In this document: positions 46,015 through 58,200 of the stretch, in pieces
How the letters are laid out: every line of letters begins with the position of its first letter
Position numbering within the stretch: the stretch's first letter is position 1
Source of the DNA: Agapanthus africanus
Lineage: Eukaryota > Streptophyta > Magnoliopsida > Asparagales > Amaryllidaceae
Length of the DNA: 64,000 bases
Direction: 5' to 3'
NCBI GenBank assembly: GCA_030015575.1
Contig: JASDDO010000024.1
Span: 219,562,996 to 219,626,995 of the forward strand
Program-made: the position numbers and the translations under genes
Notes under the pieces: model-generated
Databases searched by the model: none
What the model saw: the letters and a program-made list of their open reading frames with translations, nothing else
What the model was told of the DNA's origin: nothing

Positions 46015-49000
46015 TGTTCCCCTCCGAAAGACGGCGCGACTGGCGTCTTGTCTGAAATTCGGGGCAGATACTAATTGGTGCTATCCGTCTACCTCTCTGA
46101 AGATGTCAAGTTGATTTATGACACCATGTATCGAAGGTTTAAATGGATGCATCCGATGTAGCAGACTTCGTCAGATTCCCCTTCGCTTGAGGGGGTTTTT
46201 TATTATGGGGACGCTCTTCCCTGCAGATGCAAGCCCCTGCAGTTAATTACGCTACCGTATTGCGGTAACAACTTTCTCCTTCTCCAGATGATCACTTCGT
46301 GTCATATGTGTTTGTTTTGTGTTTGGTTGCCCGTGGATTGTATACGGAGACTGAGTTATGTCGTCGCCCATTGGGCGTGGACTAGTCCAAATCCGTATCT
46401 TTCTTAGATTTGGGTTTTGGGGTTGTGTTTAAGGATACGTTAGCCTCATTTGAGAATAAGATCAACTTAAACGCTTGTTAAGGATACGTTAGTCTAGTTT
46501 TAGACTAAGATTAACTTAACGGATCGTTTAGATCCAACAAGAGAGCAATTAAGAGAGAGACCATGTTGTTTAGTTTAGTGACATTGCGGTCAATAGGTAG
46601 TTTAAGGACATTGCGGTCCAATGTTAGTTTTAAGACGTTGCGGTCAAGGTTAAGGACATCATAGTCCGTGGATTTAAGGACTCCACAGTCTGGCGTTAGT
46701 TTTAAGACATCACGGTCAAGGTTAAAGACCTCATAGTCCGTTGTTAGTTTTAAAACATTCCGGTCAAGGTTAAGGATATCATAGTCCGAGGATTTAAGGA
46801 CTCCACAGTCCGGCGTTAGTTTTAAGACATTACGGTCAAGTTTACGGACCTCATAGTCCATGAGTTTAAGGACCCCACAGTCCGTGAAATGTATGTGGTT
46901 ATCGGGACCCATCACCTCTTTGAAGACGTTGAGGAATTACAACGAAAAGTATCAAAGGAGTGAAGAGATGTACCCTTGAACCAAGATAGATTAAGTGATC
47001 TGTAGTCCAATTTGGAACCCAGACCAATTAATTATATTATGAGCCCATTGGCCCAGTTAAGTTTGAATTGATGACTTATGGCCTTCTTGGGCTAAGTCCA
47101 ATCCTGTTTGAAATATTGACCCTCTGTTGGTCCATTGAAGGAGAGGCTTTGCCTCTGAAACTTAGCCAATTGGGCTAAAACTAGTGTTAAACACTAAAGA
47201 CCAACAGTGTTGAACACTGTGAGATAAGATTATCAGATTAGTGTTAAACACTAGAAATTGTGATTCTCGAATCAGTGTTAAACATTAATAAATAACAGTG
47301 TTAAACACGAAGTTATCAGTTTTGTGCTAAACATTAGCAGAGAGGAGATCACGTGGGAGCACGTGCTGGCATCCAAAAGGTGGGGCCAGATCCCTCTCAT
47401 TTTGTTATACAGATAAGTGTTTAACACTTTTTATTCTGACAGCCATCACGTGTGGGCACGTGATGGGGGCTCATGCTCTGTTCTATTAGAATGCTCATTA
47501 GGGGTCACGTGGTGACACGTGAGGGCGCCCTAGAGCTTCTTTTCTTTTACATTTTTCTTATGTGCTTCAGAGGTCACGTGGGGCACGTGAGGCATTGCCT
47601 CAAAGTTTTTTTCTGTGGATCTTTACAGGGGTCACGTGGTAGCACGTGACTCTAGTTCTTTGCATGTTTTAAAGATCTGTTCATCTTTTAAGAATTAAAT
47701 TCTTCATAGGGTCAAACCCTAGCAATAAACTTTAGAAGAATTAAATTCCTATTTTCTTCTGAAGAATTATATTCTTAGATAGGGTTAAACCCTAATTTCT
47801 TTTCTGTAGGAATTAAATTTCCCATACATATAAAGAATTAAATTCTGGCATAAGATGAAACCTTAATTTCTTTTTTAAGGGAATTAAATTCCTGTGAGTT
47901 TAAGAGAATTAAGTTCTCAATTAGGGTTAAACCCTAGTTCTGTCCATTTTGAAGGAATTAAATTCCTATAATTCTGTGAGAATTAAATTCTCAAAACTCA
48001 GTTCCTCCTCTGTGTTTTAGATCTGCATGGCAGGATCTCAACCCAATGAGAATTAAATTCTCAATTCATGGGGAGATGTGCACTTTGAAGATCCTCAACC
48101 AGAGAAAGAAATAAGTTCTTTTCTTTTTATAAGAGTTAAACTCTTTTGAGAATTAAATTCTCTTTTGAAGCCTCTCTTTTCTTACCTAGGGATTTTCTTT
48201 TGCAGAGAATAAAATTATTCCTTCTGAATTTTCAAGATTCCAAGGCTCTATATCTCTCTCCCTCTATCTCCTCTTCTCTTTTCTTTGGGCTCCTTTTTAT
48301 AGGAGAAGGAAAAGAATCAATCTGTTTGGTAAATCTCTCATTGAAAGATTTGATTTGTTCATTGAGAGATTTGATTTATCTTCATCATTAATCTGGGCCT
48401 TTAGATTATTAGGTGAATTTTATTCACCATTGGATTTTAAATCCAAAGATATCTCTTTGTTATTTCGGTTAGATTTATGGGGAAATCTTTCCAAGTCCAA
48501 GATTTTTCCATAAGTTAGTGTTATTTAATCACCTTCAGATTCTTGATCCAACGGTTTCAAATAATTCTTCTCCATTTGGGAAAGATTTGAAGGATCTTTC
48601 CTCAGTATTTAATTCTGTTAAAGAATAAGGCTTTTAAAGCCGGTCACGTGTGGCCACGTGACCGTTGGTCACGTGTGAGCACGTGACCCTTGGCCTGGGC
48701 TTCTCTTCTTCTGTGCTTTGTTCTCTTGCCGCTGCTTAACCATCATGTGCCAACACGTGACCACAGGTCACGTGTGAGCACGTGATGGCTCTTCTGAAGC
48801 TTCTTCCTGATTTTTTAATCAGGGAACAAATGTGCTCTGTGCCGCTGCTTAACCATTACGTGCCAACACGTGACCACTGGTCACGTGTGAGCACGTGATG
48901 CCTCTTCTGAAGCTTCTTCCCGATTTTTTAATCAGGGAACAAATGTGCTCTGTGCCGCTGCTTAACCATCATGTGCCAATACGTGACCACTGGTCACGCG

Positions 49001-49882
49001 TGAGCACGTGATGCCTCTTCTGAATCTTTTCCTGATTTTTAATTAGGGAACAAATGCCCCCACAGCGTTGCTCTCACGTGTCTGCACGTGAGTACAACGC
49101 TGTCACTTTTGTGACCGTTGGATCTGCCTTGGGAGTAGGGTAAATGAAACGTTTTCCATCCCATCCTATAAATGCCCATGTCTTTTCAGAAGCGCCTCCA
49201 CTTTGCTCATCTTCCTCCTTGCATACTTTTCTTTCTGAGAATTTAATTCTCCTTTCCAGAGCTTTAGTTCTCTGTTCCAAAAAATTTCCAGAGTTTAACT
49301 CTGTTGACTGATTCCTTTTTCTCAGGTAATCATCTTAAACGACCGAAGGACTTTCACAAAAATCACCACCGGATTTTAAATCCAGATCAAGGGTTTTTCC
49401 CTTTGACAAGAACACATTTCTTTTCAGTTTAAGTTCTTCCACAAGAACATAAAACCATCTAATTTTCAAGCTGTAGATCTCTTAGGGTCTCTTTAACCTT
49501 TAGGGAGATGATGGTGTCGGTTGTCCCTTCCATGGAATTTAATTCCATCTCCAAGGAGCTCTGGCTCTGGAACCACATTTTCTGGGAATTTAATTCCCTT
49601 TTTCAAAAAAGGAATTTAATTCCTATGAATAACCAAGTTCTTCCTTAGAGACCTTCATGGGTTTTCTTGCTTTGAGTCATCTTCTTCACAATCCAGAAAC
49701 AGTTTGCACTGTTGGTCTTTGGGAATTTAATTCCCTTGATTCTGTTTGATTCATCATAGAGCCCAAGATGGATTTGTCTTTTAGGGGAATGTGTAGGGTC
49801 ACTTGAAACCTACTGCTTATTTAATAAGAATATTCCCCTTGTCTCGTTATAGTTGTTGTGCCTCATCATTAGCCAGCCGTCA
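46015..49882 (-). repeat. Tat unit 1 3' LTR
   Basis: About 3.87 kb; minus-strand end at 46015 (plus view TGTTCCCCTCCG), start near 49882 by comparison with unit 2. Features in plus coordinates: GGACC-type repeats (46560-46880), AGTGTTAAACACT palindromes (47180-47420), CACGTG elements (47350-47650), dense GAATTAAATTC palindromes (47690-48165), sense TATA on the minus strand (48291-48301), CACGTG array (48640-49090), antisense TATA on the plus strand (49167). Confidence 0.75.
49167..49173 (+). promoter_or_regulatory. Antisense LTR TATA box (unit 1)
   Basis: TATAAAT, with CACGTGTCTGCACGTG about 80 bp upstream. A splice donor (CTCAG/GTAATC, 49326) follows at about 160 bp and an acceptor (TTTCAG) ends at 50062, 5 bp before the ATG of the antisense gene. 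Confidence 0.65.
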
Positions 49883-49977
49883 TCTTGATTTCGTGGGACC
49901 TCCATGTTTTGTAACTAATGGTCCTACCAAACAAGTCCTCTGTCGCTTTCTTCAACTGTCTTCATATATTGATGCTC

Positions 49978-50008
<31 letters not shown>

Positions 50009-50067
50009 TGTGTAAATGTTCCTGGCTTCACTTTTTGACAGTTTTCCTTTACTTTGTTTCAGGTGCG

Positions 50068-51846
50068 ATGGCTTCTGTTCCGTGCTTTCCCTTTACTCGC
50101 TTAGAGGCCGCTTTTCCTCAACCACCATCCGACGAGGAAGCGATGGCGATGATCCGGGCTCATGACCCGAACTGCACCAGCCTACTTCTATGGGGAACTT
50201 CGTACAGTCATATCATCCGGGATCGCCGGAGTTTCCTCTGTGAAGTGCCGACAGAGCCCACTTTCCCGTTCTTGCCGATGGACCCTCCGAGGACGGTTTT
50301 CGCTGTGGAAATGCCAAATTGGACTCCAACGGGATGGCTCGAGCCTTCAACAACCAGTATCCCGAATCATCCGGTCCCTGCTATAGATAAACTGGGACGC
50401 CGCATTTGTAAAGGTGAGGCCCACCCATAGGGACAGATTTATAAGATAGGGCTCACTCCTCGACACCCCACAGGTTACCTCCTCTGGGCTCGCTATATCC
50501 ATGCCACCCATCATGCGCGGCTGCAGAAGGTCGGACTCTACCAGGAGATATATGCGTCGCTCTTCCATTATCAATCCCCGCATGTCTGGTGGGTAAAGGC
50601 GTTCTTGAATCAATGGAATCTCCCCACCAACACTTTTCTTCTGGGGGACAGAGAGGTTTCGATCTCTTTGGGGGAGTTTCATGAGATCTCGGGGCTGCCC
50701 ATTCGAGGGACACTTTATGAGGAGTTGCTGCCTTCTGACGAATACGTCTTTGAGCCCGAGCCCGCATCGCTCGACGGCTTGTCTGCTGAGAATGCCGTCC
50801 GCCACAAGCGTCCCAGTTTGATGAAGGAGCTAGGTATCTTTGACCGATTGTTCACCGAATCTGAGGAGCAGGGCGTTACTTTTAAGAGCTTCATTGCCTG
50901 CTTCCTTCACGAGGACGTCCTGTCGAAGACAGCTCCGAAGTTCGCAAACATCAAAGACCCCTTTGGGTTTGGTCCGAAGAAGCTGCCGACTAATGAATCG
51001 GATCTACCGCAGTACTACATCCCCATAATGTCGCCGATGTCTTTCGAATCCATTGCAGCTCCCGGCATGGATGATGAGACGTTCTTCGTTGGGTTTATCA
51101 GCGTCTGGCTCAGCTGGTTTGTCATCCCTATGCATCTCCGCTTTATAAGAGTTTCGGTCATCTATCCAGCTCACCGTATAACTGAGGGGACACGGCTGGC
51201 CATTGGCATCCCGGCATTAGCGCATCTCTATCACGGGTTGGGCGCTGCAGCTAATACTTCCACCCCTGGCGTAGATGTGGTAAACTTTTCGCTTCACTAC
51301 TTTACTTCTTGGATCGAAATGCACGTCTTGGGTGCTTTCGCTATGCATCAGAGGCCTGCATTTTATGATGCTTACACCTTTCCGCGACTTATGCGATTGG
51401 TGGATGCTTCTGTCGCTGACCCGACTCAATTCGGGGCTATTCGGGTATTGATTTCTCCTTATGCTACTGCTGGCGGGTTGGTATTTACTGATCGGGTCTT
51501 ATCTTCTTCCTTGGGTTCAGCTCAGCCGCTTTGGGACCGGTCAAAAAATAGCGTGCCCTTTTTGAGGCCCCGGGAGGCTGCGCACTTATACGCAATCAGA
51601 CCGGGCTACCTGGTATTCCGTCAGGATAGAGCGGCCCTTTTCATGCGGTACAATCCGCATCGCTTTGCCCGGCAGTTTTGCTACGATCAGGGTGTCCCGT
51701 TTGAAGCTTTCATAGTCGCGCCGGTTCCTTCGCTCGAGGCCGTTCGAGATGCCGCCCATCATTTTGTGAGGCTGAACACCGGTTCCCAGTTCATGATCCC
51801 TGATGCTGATTACATGCCCTGATGCGTGGGGTCGTTTACGGGCCGG
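50068..51846 (+). pseudogene. Plant-mobile-domain antisense gene, unit 1 (first coding exon, truncated)
   Basis: Frame from MASVPCFPFTRLEAAF at 50068 with one in-frame TAG (50428-50430, tryptophan in unit 2), then open to 51822. Plant mobile domain signature: WWVKAFLNQWNLPTNTF, REVSISLGEFHEISGLP, YEELLPSDEYVF, then PMSFESIAAPGMDDETFF, HYFTSWIEMHV and the C-terminal FMRYNPHRFARQF. PMD proteins occur in plants as MAIN/MAIL factors and inside Tat-type retroelements and MULEs; a role in silencing or chromatin is known for the host versions only. The gene is antisense to its retroelement. The exon breaks off where unit 2 is inserted; later exons lie outside the window. Confidence 0.8.
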
Positions 51847-54800
51847 TGTTCCCCTCCGGATGGCGGCGCACAGGACCGCGATGTCCTGACGCTGAGATTC
51901 GGGGCAGATGCTATTTGGTTTTATCCGTCCACCTCTCCGAAGATGCCAAGTTGATTTATGGCACCGTGTATCGGAGGTTTAAACGGATGCGGGCGATGTA
52001 GCAGATTTCGTCAGATTCCCCCTCGCTTGAGGGGTTTTTGATTGTGGGGACGCTCTTCCCTGCAGGCGCAAGCCCCTGCAGTTAATTACGCTACCGCATA
52101 GCGGTAACAACTTTCTCCTTCTCAAGAATTTCACTTCGTGTCGTGTGTGTTTGTTTTGTTTGTGGTTGCCCGTGGATTGTATACGGAGACTGAGTAATGC
52201 CGTCGCCCGTAGGACGTAGATTAGTCTAAATCCGTATTTACTTAGATTTAGGTTTGGTATATTTAGTTTAAGGATGCATTAGTCGCGTTTCGGCTAACAT
52301 CAACTTAAACGTTCGTTAAGGATACGATAGTCCTGTTTGAGACTAAGATCAACTTAACGTGATAATCCATTTAATATCTGGCCATCGGGACTCGTCACCT
52401 CTCTAACGTCGTTGAAGGATTACAACGGCAGATGTCAGAGGAGTTCAGAGATGTACCTTTGAACCAAGGTTGATTTGGAGTTTTATAGTCCGTTTGAATG
52501 TTTAAGGATACGTTAGCCGTGTTTGGGGCTAAGATCTACTTAAACGGGACCGTTTAGATCCGGAAAAAAGAGCATTTGGATGCTCTAATATTCCAGTTTA
52601 GGGACGTGGTGGCCCATGTTCCAGTTTAGGGACGTGGTGGTCCATCATTAGTTTAGGGACGTTTCGGTCCAATATTAGTTTAAGGACGTTTCGGTCCAAC
52701 ATTCCCATTTTGGGACGAATATTAGTTTAAGGACGTTTCGGTTCAATATTAGTTTAAGGACGTTTCGGTCCAATATTAGTTTAAGGACATTTCGGTCCAC
52801 GAGTTTAAGGACCCCGCAGTCCATATTGATGTGTGGTCGTCGGGACCGTCACCTCTCTGACGTCGTTGAAGGATTACAACGATAGGTGTCAGAGGAGCTC
52901 GGAGATGTACCCTCGAACCGGATATAAATTGATTTAAGGGAGCAATCTTGCTCAGTCAATTTAATTTGAGGACTTACGGCCAAAATTGGGCTAAGTCCAG
53001 TTGAAAATGTTCAACATTTTATTTGCTTTTGCATTGAATTTTTATTTGCGCTCTGCCCATAAAGGATGCAGAGCATCAATTTGTTTTGGGCTCTGCCCGT
53101 TTATAAATGATACGCAGCATTAATTTTACTTGGGCTCCGCTTTTATTGCTTTGTAATTTAATTTGGCCTGTTAGGTCTTTTTGACTTGGGCCTGGCCCTT
53201 TAGCAAAAGAAATGCATTGCATTTTCAGGCGCTTTGCGCCAATCAGAGAGCGCAAGCGCTTGTAGTACGTGTCGCGCAAGCGCAGTACGCTGCGCTAGTG
53301 CGCTGTGCTAGTGCGCTGCGCTTGCGCTGCTGATACGTGGCGCACTCTGGTGAGTTGCGCCAATCACAGAGAGCAAAGCTCTATCTTAAAGCGCATAGCG
53401 CAAGTGGTTCAGATGCTGACACGTGACGCTCTCCCAAGAGCACAACAGCGCAGTTTGCAAGTGCAAAGCACTAAGAATCTTTTAAATTCAAGAACAGAAG
53501 TGCAAAGCACTATTTGATTTCTTGATCTAGTTTAGATCAAAGAAAAACAAGTTTTTCTTTTTATTTCAAGAACCAGAGGTTCATAAAAGTGCAAAGCACT
53601 ATTTTATTATTATTATTATTTTTTATTTTCTTGTTTTCTTGTTTTAAAGAACCAGTGGTTCATAAGAAGTGCAAAACACTGTTTGTTATGTGAAGATCAT
53701 TGATCTGGTTTTTAGATCAATGATTTATTAAAAGAGATTTCTTCTCTCTCGTGAAGGTTTTTTTTATCTTTTTCTTAGAAATTTTCTCAGAGTTCTCTCT
53801 CTATTTGAAGCTCTTGACTTTTTTTCAAAAAAATGTTGATTATCTGAATTGAGGCCTAGAGTCCTTTTTATAGTGCCCATAAATTAGTTAAATTTGTTAA
53901 AGAGATCTTTCTCTGAGTGATTTGGGGAATTTTCCCCACCGTTGGATCTTTGATCCAAGGGCTTCTGTTTTACAGAAGAAAATCTTCTTGTTTTAACAAG
54001 AACAGAAAATATTTCTTTAGAATTTTAATTCTGTTTGGCGCAGATGCCCTAGCGCGTGACACGTGTCACGCAGCGCACAGCGCAGCGCAACTGCGCTAGC
54101 GCATCTGCGCTGACACGTGTTGTGCAGCGCAGTGTTTGCTCAACTGAAGCGTTGCTTTGTTTAACACAGAGCTTTGCTCTGATTGGGTGCGCTGCCTTGG
54201 GCGCTGCGCTGATGCATCTGCACCTGACACGTGGCGCGTTGTGCCCGGGATTTGAAGCGTTGCTTCAAAATTTGAATTTTGAATTTCCAGCAGAGTTTTG
54301 CTCTGATTGGGGGAAACAAATGCCCCCCAACCGTTGCGCTCACGTGGCGCGCACGTGAGTGCAGCGGTGGCAAGCCCCTGACCGTTGGATCAAGGGGTGA
54401 GCTGAAGGGGCGCAAGCGCCTTATAAATAGGACATATGGCCCTTTAGAAAATCTTCACCATCTTCAAGATTTTAATTACCAGAGCTTTGCTCTTGCTTGA
54501 GAATTTCAGAGCTTTGCTCATTTCCAAAGTTAGAAACTTTAGGTAAAATTAATTTAAATTAAATTAACTTAAATTAATCTTAAGCAAAGAGCTTTGCTCT
54601 TATAGATCTTTTGATCTAAAGAGATCCCCATTGGGGTTTCATAAACAGAGCTTTGCTCTAAAAAAACATATAGATCTGCAGAGATCTTGTTCATGGGTTC
54701 TAACCCATGGACAGAGCTTTGCTCTTTGAATCATCTGCAGATCTTTTAGATCAGAAAAATGAAGAAATTTTCATAAGTTTTTCATGGATCTTTCAAGATT

Positions 54801-55061
54801 CCAAAAATTTTAATTCTTTTAGGTGTAAACATTTTCTGATGGACCTTTCCACTATTACTATAGAGCTATGCTCTTTTAAAGGAATCTTACTCCCCTGAGA
54901 CCAGAGTTTGACAAGTGTCACTCTGTGACAGAGCTTTGCTCTGAAAGAGGAGATTTCCTCCTTGTCTTTAGGGATTCTTTATTAATGGGAATATTTTCTT
55001 GGGGACCAATTGACAATCTCATCCAATGATGAGTTTGTCTTATTTAACTGACGTATTGTCA
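51847..55061 (-). repeat. Tat unit 2 3' LTR
   Basis: About 3.2 kb. The plus view starts TGTTCCCCTCCGG; the start on the minus strand (near 55061) is inferred. GGACC repeats at 52610-52830, GTGCAAAGCAC palindromes (53450-53690), sense TATA on the minus strand (53861-53873), GCGC/CACGTG-rich part (54050-54360), antisense TATA (54422), and at least seven AGAGCTTTGCTCT palindromes (54480-54935). Confidence 0.75.
54422..54428 (+). promoter_or_regulatory. Antisense LTR TATA box (unit 2)
   Basis: TATAAATAGGAC, with CACGTGGCGCGCACGTG about 85 bp upstream. Splice donor at 54543 (TTTAG/GTAAAA), acceptor ending 55197 (TTTGCAG), ATG at 55203: a 655-bp 5' UTR intron that spans the LTR border. Confidence 0.7.
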
Positions 55062-55202
55062 TCCAGATTTTGTGGGTCCTCCTTCGGTCTCCTACCCACT
55101 GCACTGCTGTGCAGTGTGATTAATTTTTAAATTTAGTTAATTGAAAAGCTAAACGTTGGAATTGCAGCACTAACGGCTAATTTCTGTTCATTTGCAGCGA
55201 TC

Positions 55203-58200
55203 ATGTCTCTCGACACCTCGTTCCCGTTCGTCCATTCAGAGGAGGGATTTCCCGAAGCGCCCTTGGACCGTGAGGTTATGGCTATGATCAAGGAATACGA
55301 CCCAGAATACAAGAGTCTCCATCTTTGGGGGTCGTGGTATAACCATATCATTATGGGTCGACGCAGCTTCACATGCTCAGTGCCATCAGAGCCTATCACG
55401 GCGATTCACTACGCTACCCCACCCTCGGTGCAATATGCCGTGGATTTGGCAGATTGGACGTCAAAGGGCTTCCTACATCCCGCCATAGATGCGATACCGG
55501 TTCAGCGTCCCATGGTTTTGGACATCATAGGGCGTCGTATCTGTCAAGGTGAAGCACGACCCTGGGGGCAATCATATAACCTTGGTCTAATTCCCCGCCA
55601 CCCGATCGGCTACCTGCCGTGGGCCCGGTATATCCTGTCGACGAAGAAGTCGCAGTTGATAAGATTAGGACTGTACACCGCGGTCTATGTCCCTCTTTTC
55701 CAGTATCCCACGCTCCCCACCTGGTGGTTCAAGGCTTTCCTGGAGCAGTGGAATATTCCTACCCATACTTTCCTTGCCATGGATCGGGAAGTGTCCATCT
55801 CTTTGGAGGAATTCGCGGAGGTATCCGGCCTACCAGTCATGGGGGAACACTATGAAGAGCTGCTCCCGACAGATGAGTACGTCTTCGGTGCTAAGCCGAT
55901 GGTAAGGGGGATCACGCCGGAAAATGCTGTTCAACACCAATTCCCGAGCCTGATCAAGGTGTTGAACATCTACGAGTCCCTTTTTATCGAACATGGGAGC
56001 CGAGGAGTTAATTTTGAGGATTCATTGCTCGTTTCCTTCGCCCAAGCGTCATTTCATCAGAAGCTGCCAAGTCTGCTATCCTGGATGATCCTTTCGGCCT
56101 AGGTTTGGATAACCTGCAGGCGAAGGAGATAGACCAAAAGGTTTTCTTCCTTCCGGACTTCCCTACTATATCTTTTGCAGAAATTGCAGCCCCCGGGATG
56201 GACGAGGAGGCCTTTTTCTTAGGATTTCTCGGACTGTGGCTGAGTTGGTTCGCAATCCCAATGCACTCTCATCGCATGCGGCCTTCCGTCTTTTACCCAG
56301 CCCAGCGAATGGTCATCGGGGTAAAGGTGGCCGTCGGGATCGCCGGCTTGGCGCACTTATATCATGGCCTCAGTCGAGCGGCGGATACGAGCCTGGGGTG
56401 CTGAACGTGGTCTTCCCGATGCACTACTTTACATCGTGGCTCGAACTACACACGGCGGGTGTCTTCGGCATGCATAAAAGGCCCTCGTTCTTTGACAAGT
56501 GCGGTTTTCCTCGAATTATACAGCTGATCGGCGCATCAATTGTGACCCCGTCACCACGGAGCGCCAGGGGTTTACTCCTTCGCCCTCATACCGTTGGAGC
56601 CGGGATGTCCTTCATCGATAAGGTATTGACCATTGGAAATGCGTTTACCACTGCAATGCGGACATTGCAAGATGTCTTTAAGGATGGAGCCTCGGTTTTG
56701 ACGGCCCGGGAAACCCTTCACTTATATTCCATTAGACCGGGCTTCCTAGTTTTTAGGCAGAGTGGTGTGGCAATCTTTATGAGGTACAACCCCCCGCATC
56801 GTTTTGCTCAACAATTAGGCTACGATCAAGGGGTCCCCTTGGAAGCCTTTTTGCTGGAACCCGCTGCCGCTGAAGAAGAGATGGAGAACGCGCTGCACCA
56901 TTTCATGCGCCTGAATACAAGCTCTCATTTTTTTATTAGTGCGTCGGCTTACGCTCCGCGACTCCCCAATGTGTACAAATACTGGTATAGTCATGCAACC
57001 GGAGCAGTTATAAAGGAAGAAAGGCGACGGCTGGTCGATCGTAAGGGTGCGCCTCCAGGTGCCGATCGCAACGCTCCTTTGGTTCCTAGGACTCCAGTAA
57101 TCTCTCCTCTAAAAGAGGTTAGAACCGAGCCACCGCGTGCGCAAAGCCCTCCACGTAGATTGCCGCTCCCTGATATCACAGATGCCCCTACAGCGCCCTG
57201 TGCTCCCGTGGAGACAGTGGTTGTAGTTTCGCCAGAGTCTGGCGTAGGTGCGGACATTGGGACCCGCCGTCCCAAGGTAGCTGCTAAGCGTAAGTCGATC
57301 CCGCGTTCACCTAGGGTTGGCGGGCAGAAGGAAAAGAAGTCGCTCCTTTCCCTTGATGCGATTCTTGGCTTAGTGCCAAGGGCCCCTCTTACCAAGGGAA
57401 TAAGTGAATATGGCAGCAATAAGGGCTTTACGGTAGACCCCGCAGACACCGACATGGCGGCCGCCATTGCGGCTTCTGAGAGATCAGCGAGGCTTGAAGC
57501 GTGGTTGAGTAAACTCGCTGAGTCAGGTAATTACTAGCTATTTTCTTCACCATTTCATAGCGTTTTTTTTTTCATTCTTGGCTAACACCTTTCCTCATTT
57601 TCAACAGGTGTCTCTACCGAAGAAGCTATTGCTGCCTCTTTGAAAACCTTCCAGGAGGAGGAAAAGAAACGCGCTTTAGCGGGTGCCGGTATATCCTACC
57701 CCCCCCCCCCTTTTTTAAAACAAATTTCGTCATTCTTTTCGATGATCAACCTGACTATCTTCCCTTGTTTCTTTCTAGGGGTTATACCAGTCGACGAAGA
57801 GATCCTTCCGGAACCCGTCACTAGAGTTCCGGTCTCGTCGGGGCTGCTGCAAGAGCCTCGACTTGACAAGTTGACAAGGGATGCCTTGAAGAGCTTGGAG
57901 GCATCCCTGTATACAGACGATGACGCCTCAATGAGAGAGGCTCCGGTGAGGTCCGTCTCAACGGCCCAGGAGGAGAGAAAGCGGCGGAGGCGCAAGGCGA
58001 AAGTGCGCCGGACTGCTTTGGCTACGGGAGCGGGCCCAAGCACCGACCCTCGGGCAGATACTCCTTCCGAAGAGGCCCCTGTCGCCCTATCCACTGCTCG
58101 CAGACAAGTGGCGCGCGCCGCTCGAAGCGCAAATGATAAGTCCACTTCAGGTAACATTTCTTTCAGAATTTTTATTGTGAGAGTTATAATGACGATGGTT

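Larger units (their letters stand above)
46015..51846 (-). mobile_element. Tat unit 1: 3' LTR and start of antisense gene
   Basis: Inserted in the chromovirus (junction GGCGG/TGTTCCCC at 46014/46015). It carries a minus-strand LTR and, antisense to it, the first part of a plant-mobile-domain gene. It is interrupted at 51847 by unit 2, so its pol lies outside the window. Confidence 0.75.

Noticed and set aside
45408-46114. Plus-strand ORFs of 112-157 codons
   Set aside because: They lie opposite the chromovirus gag remnant and show no family features.
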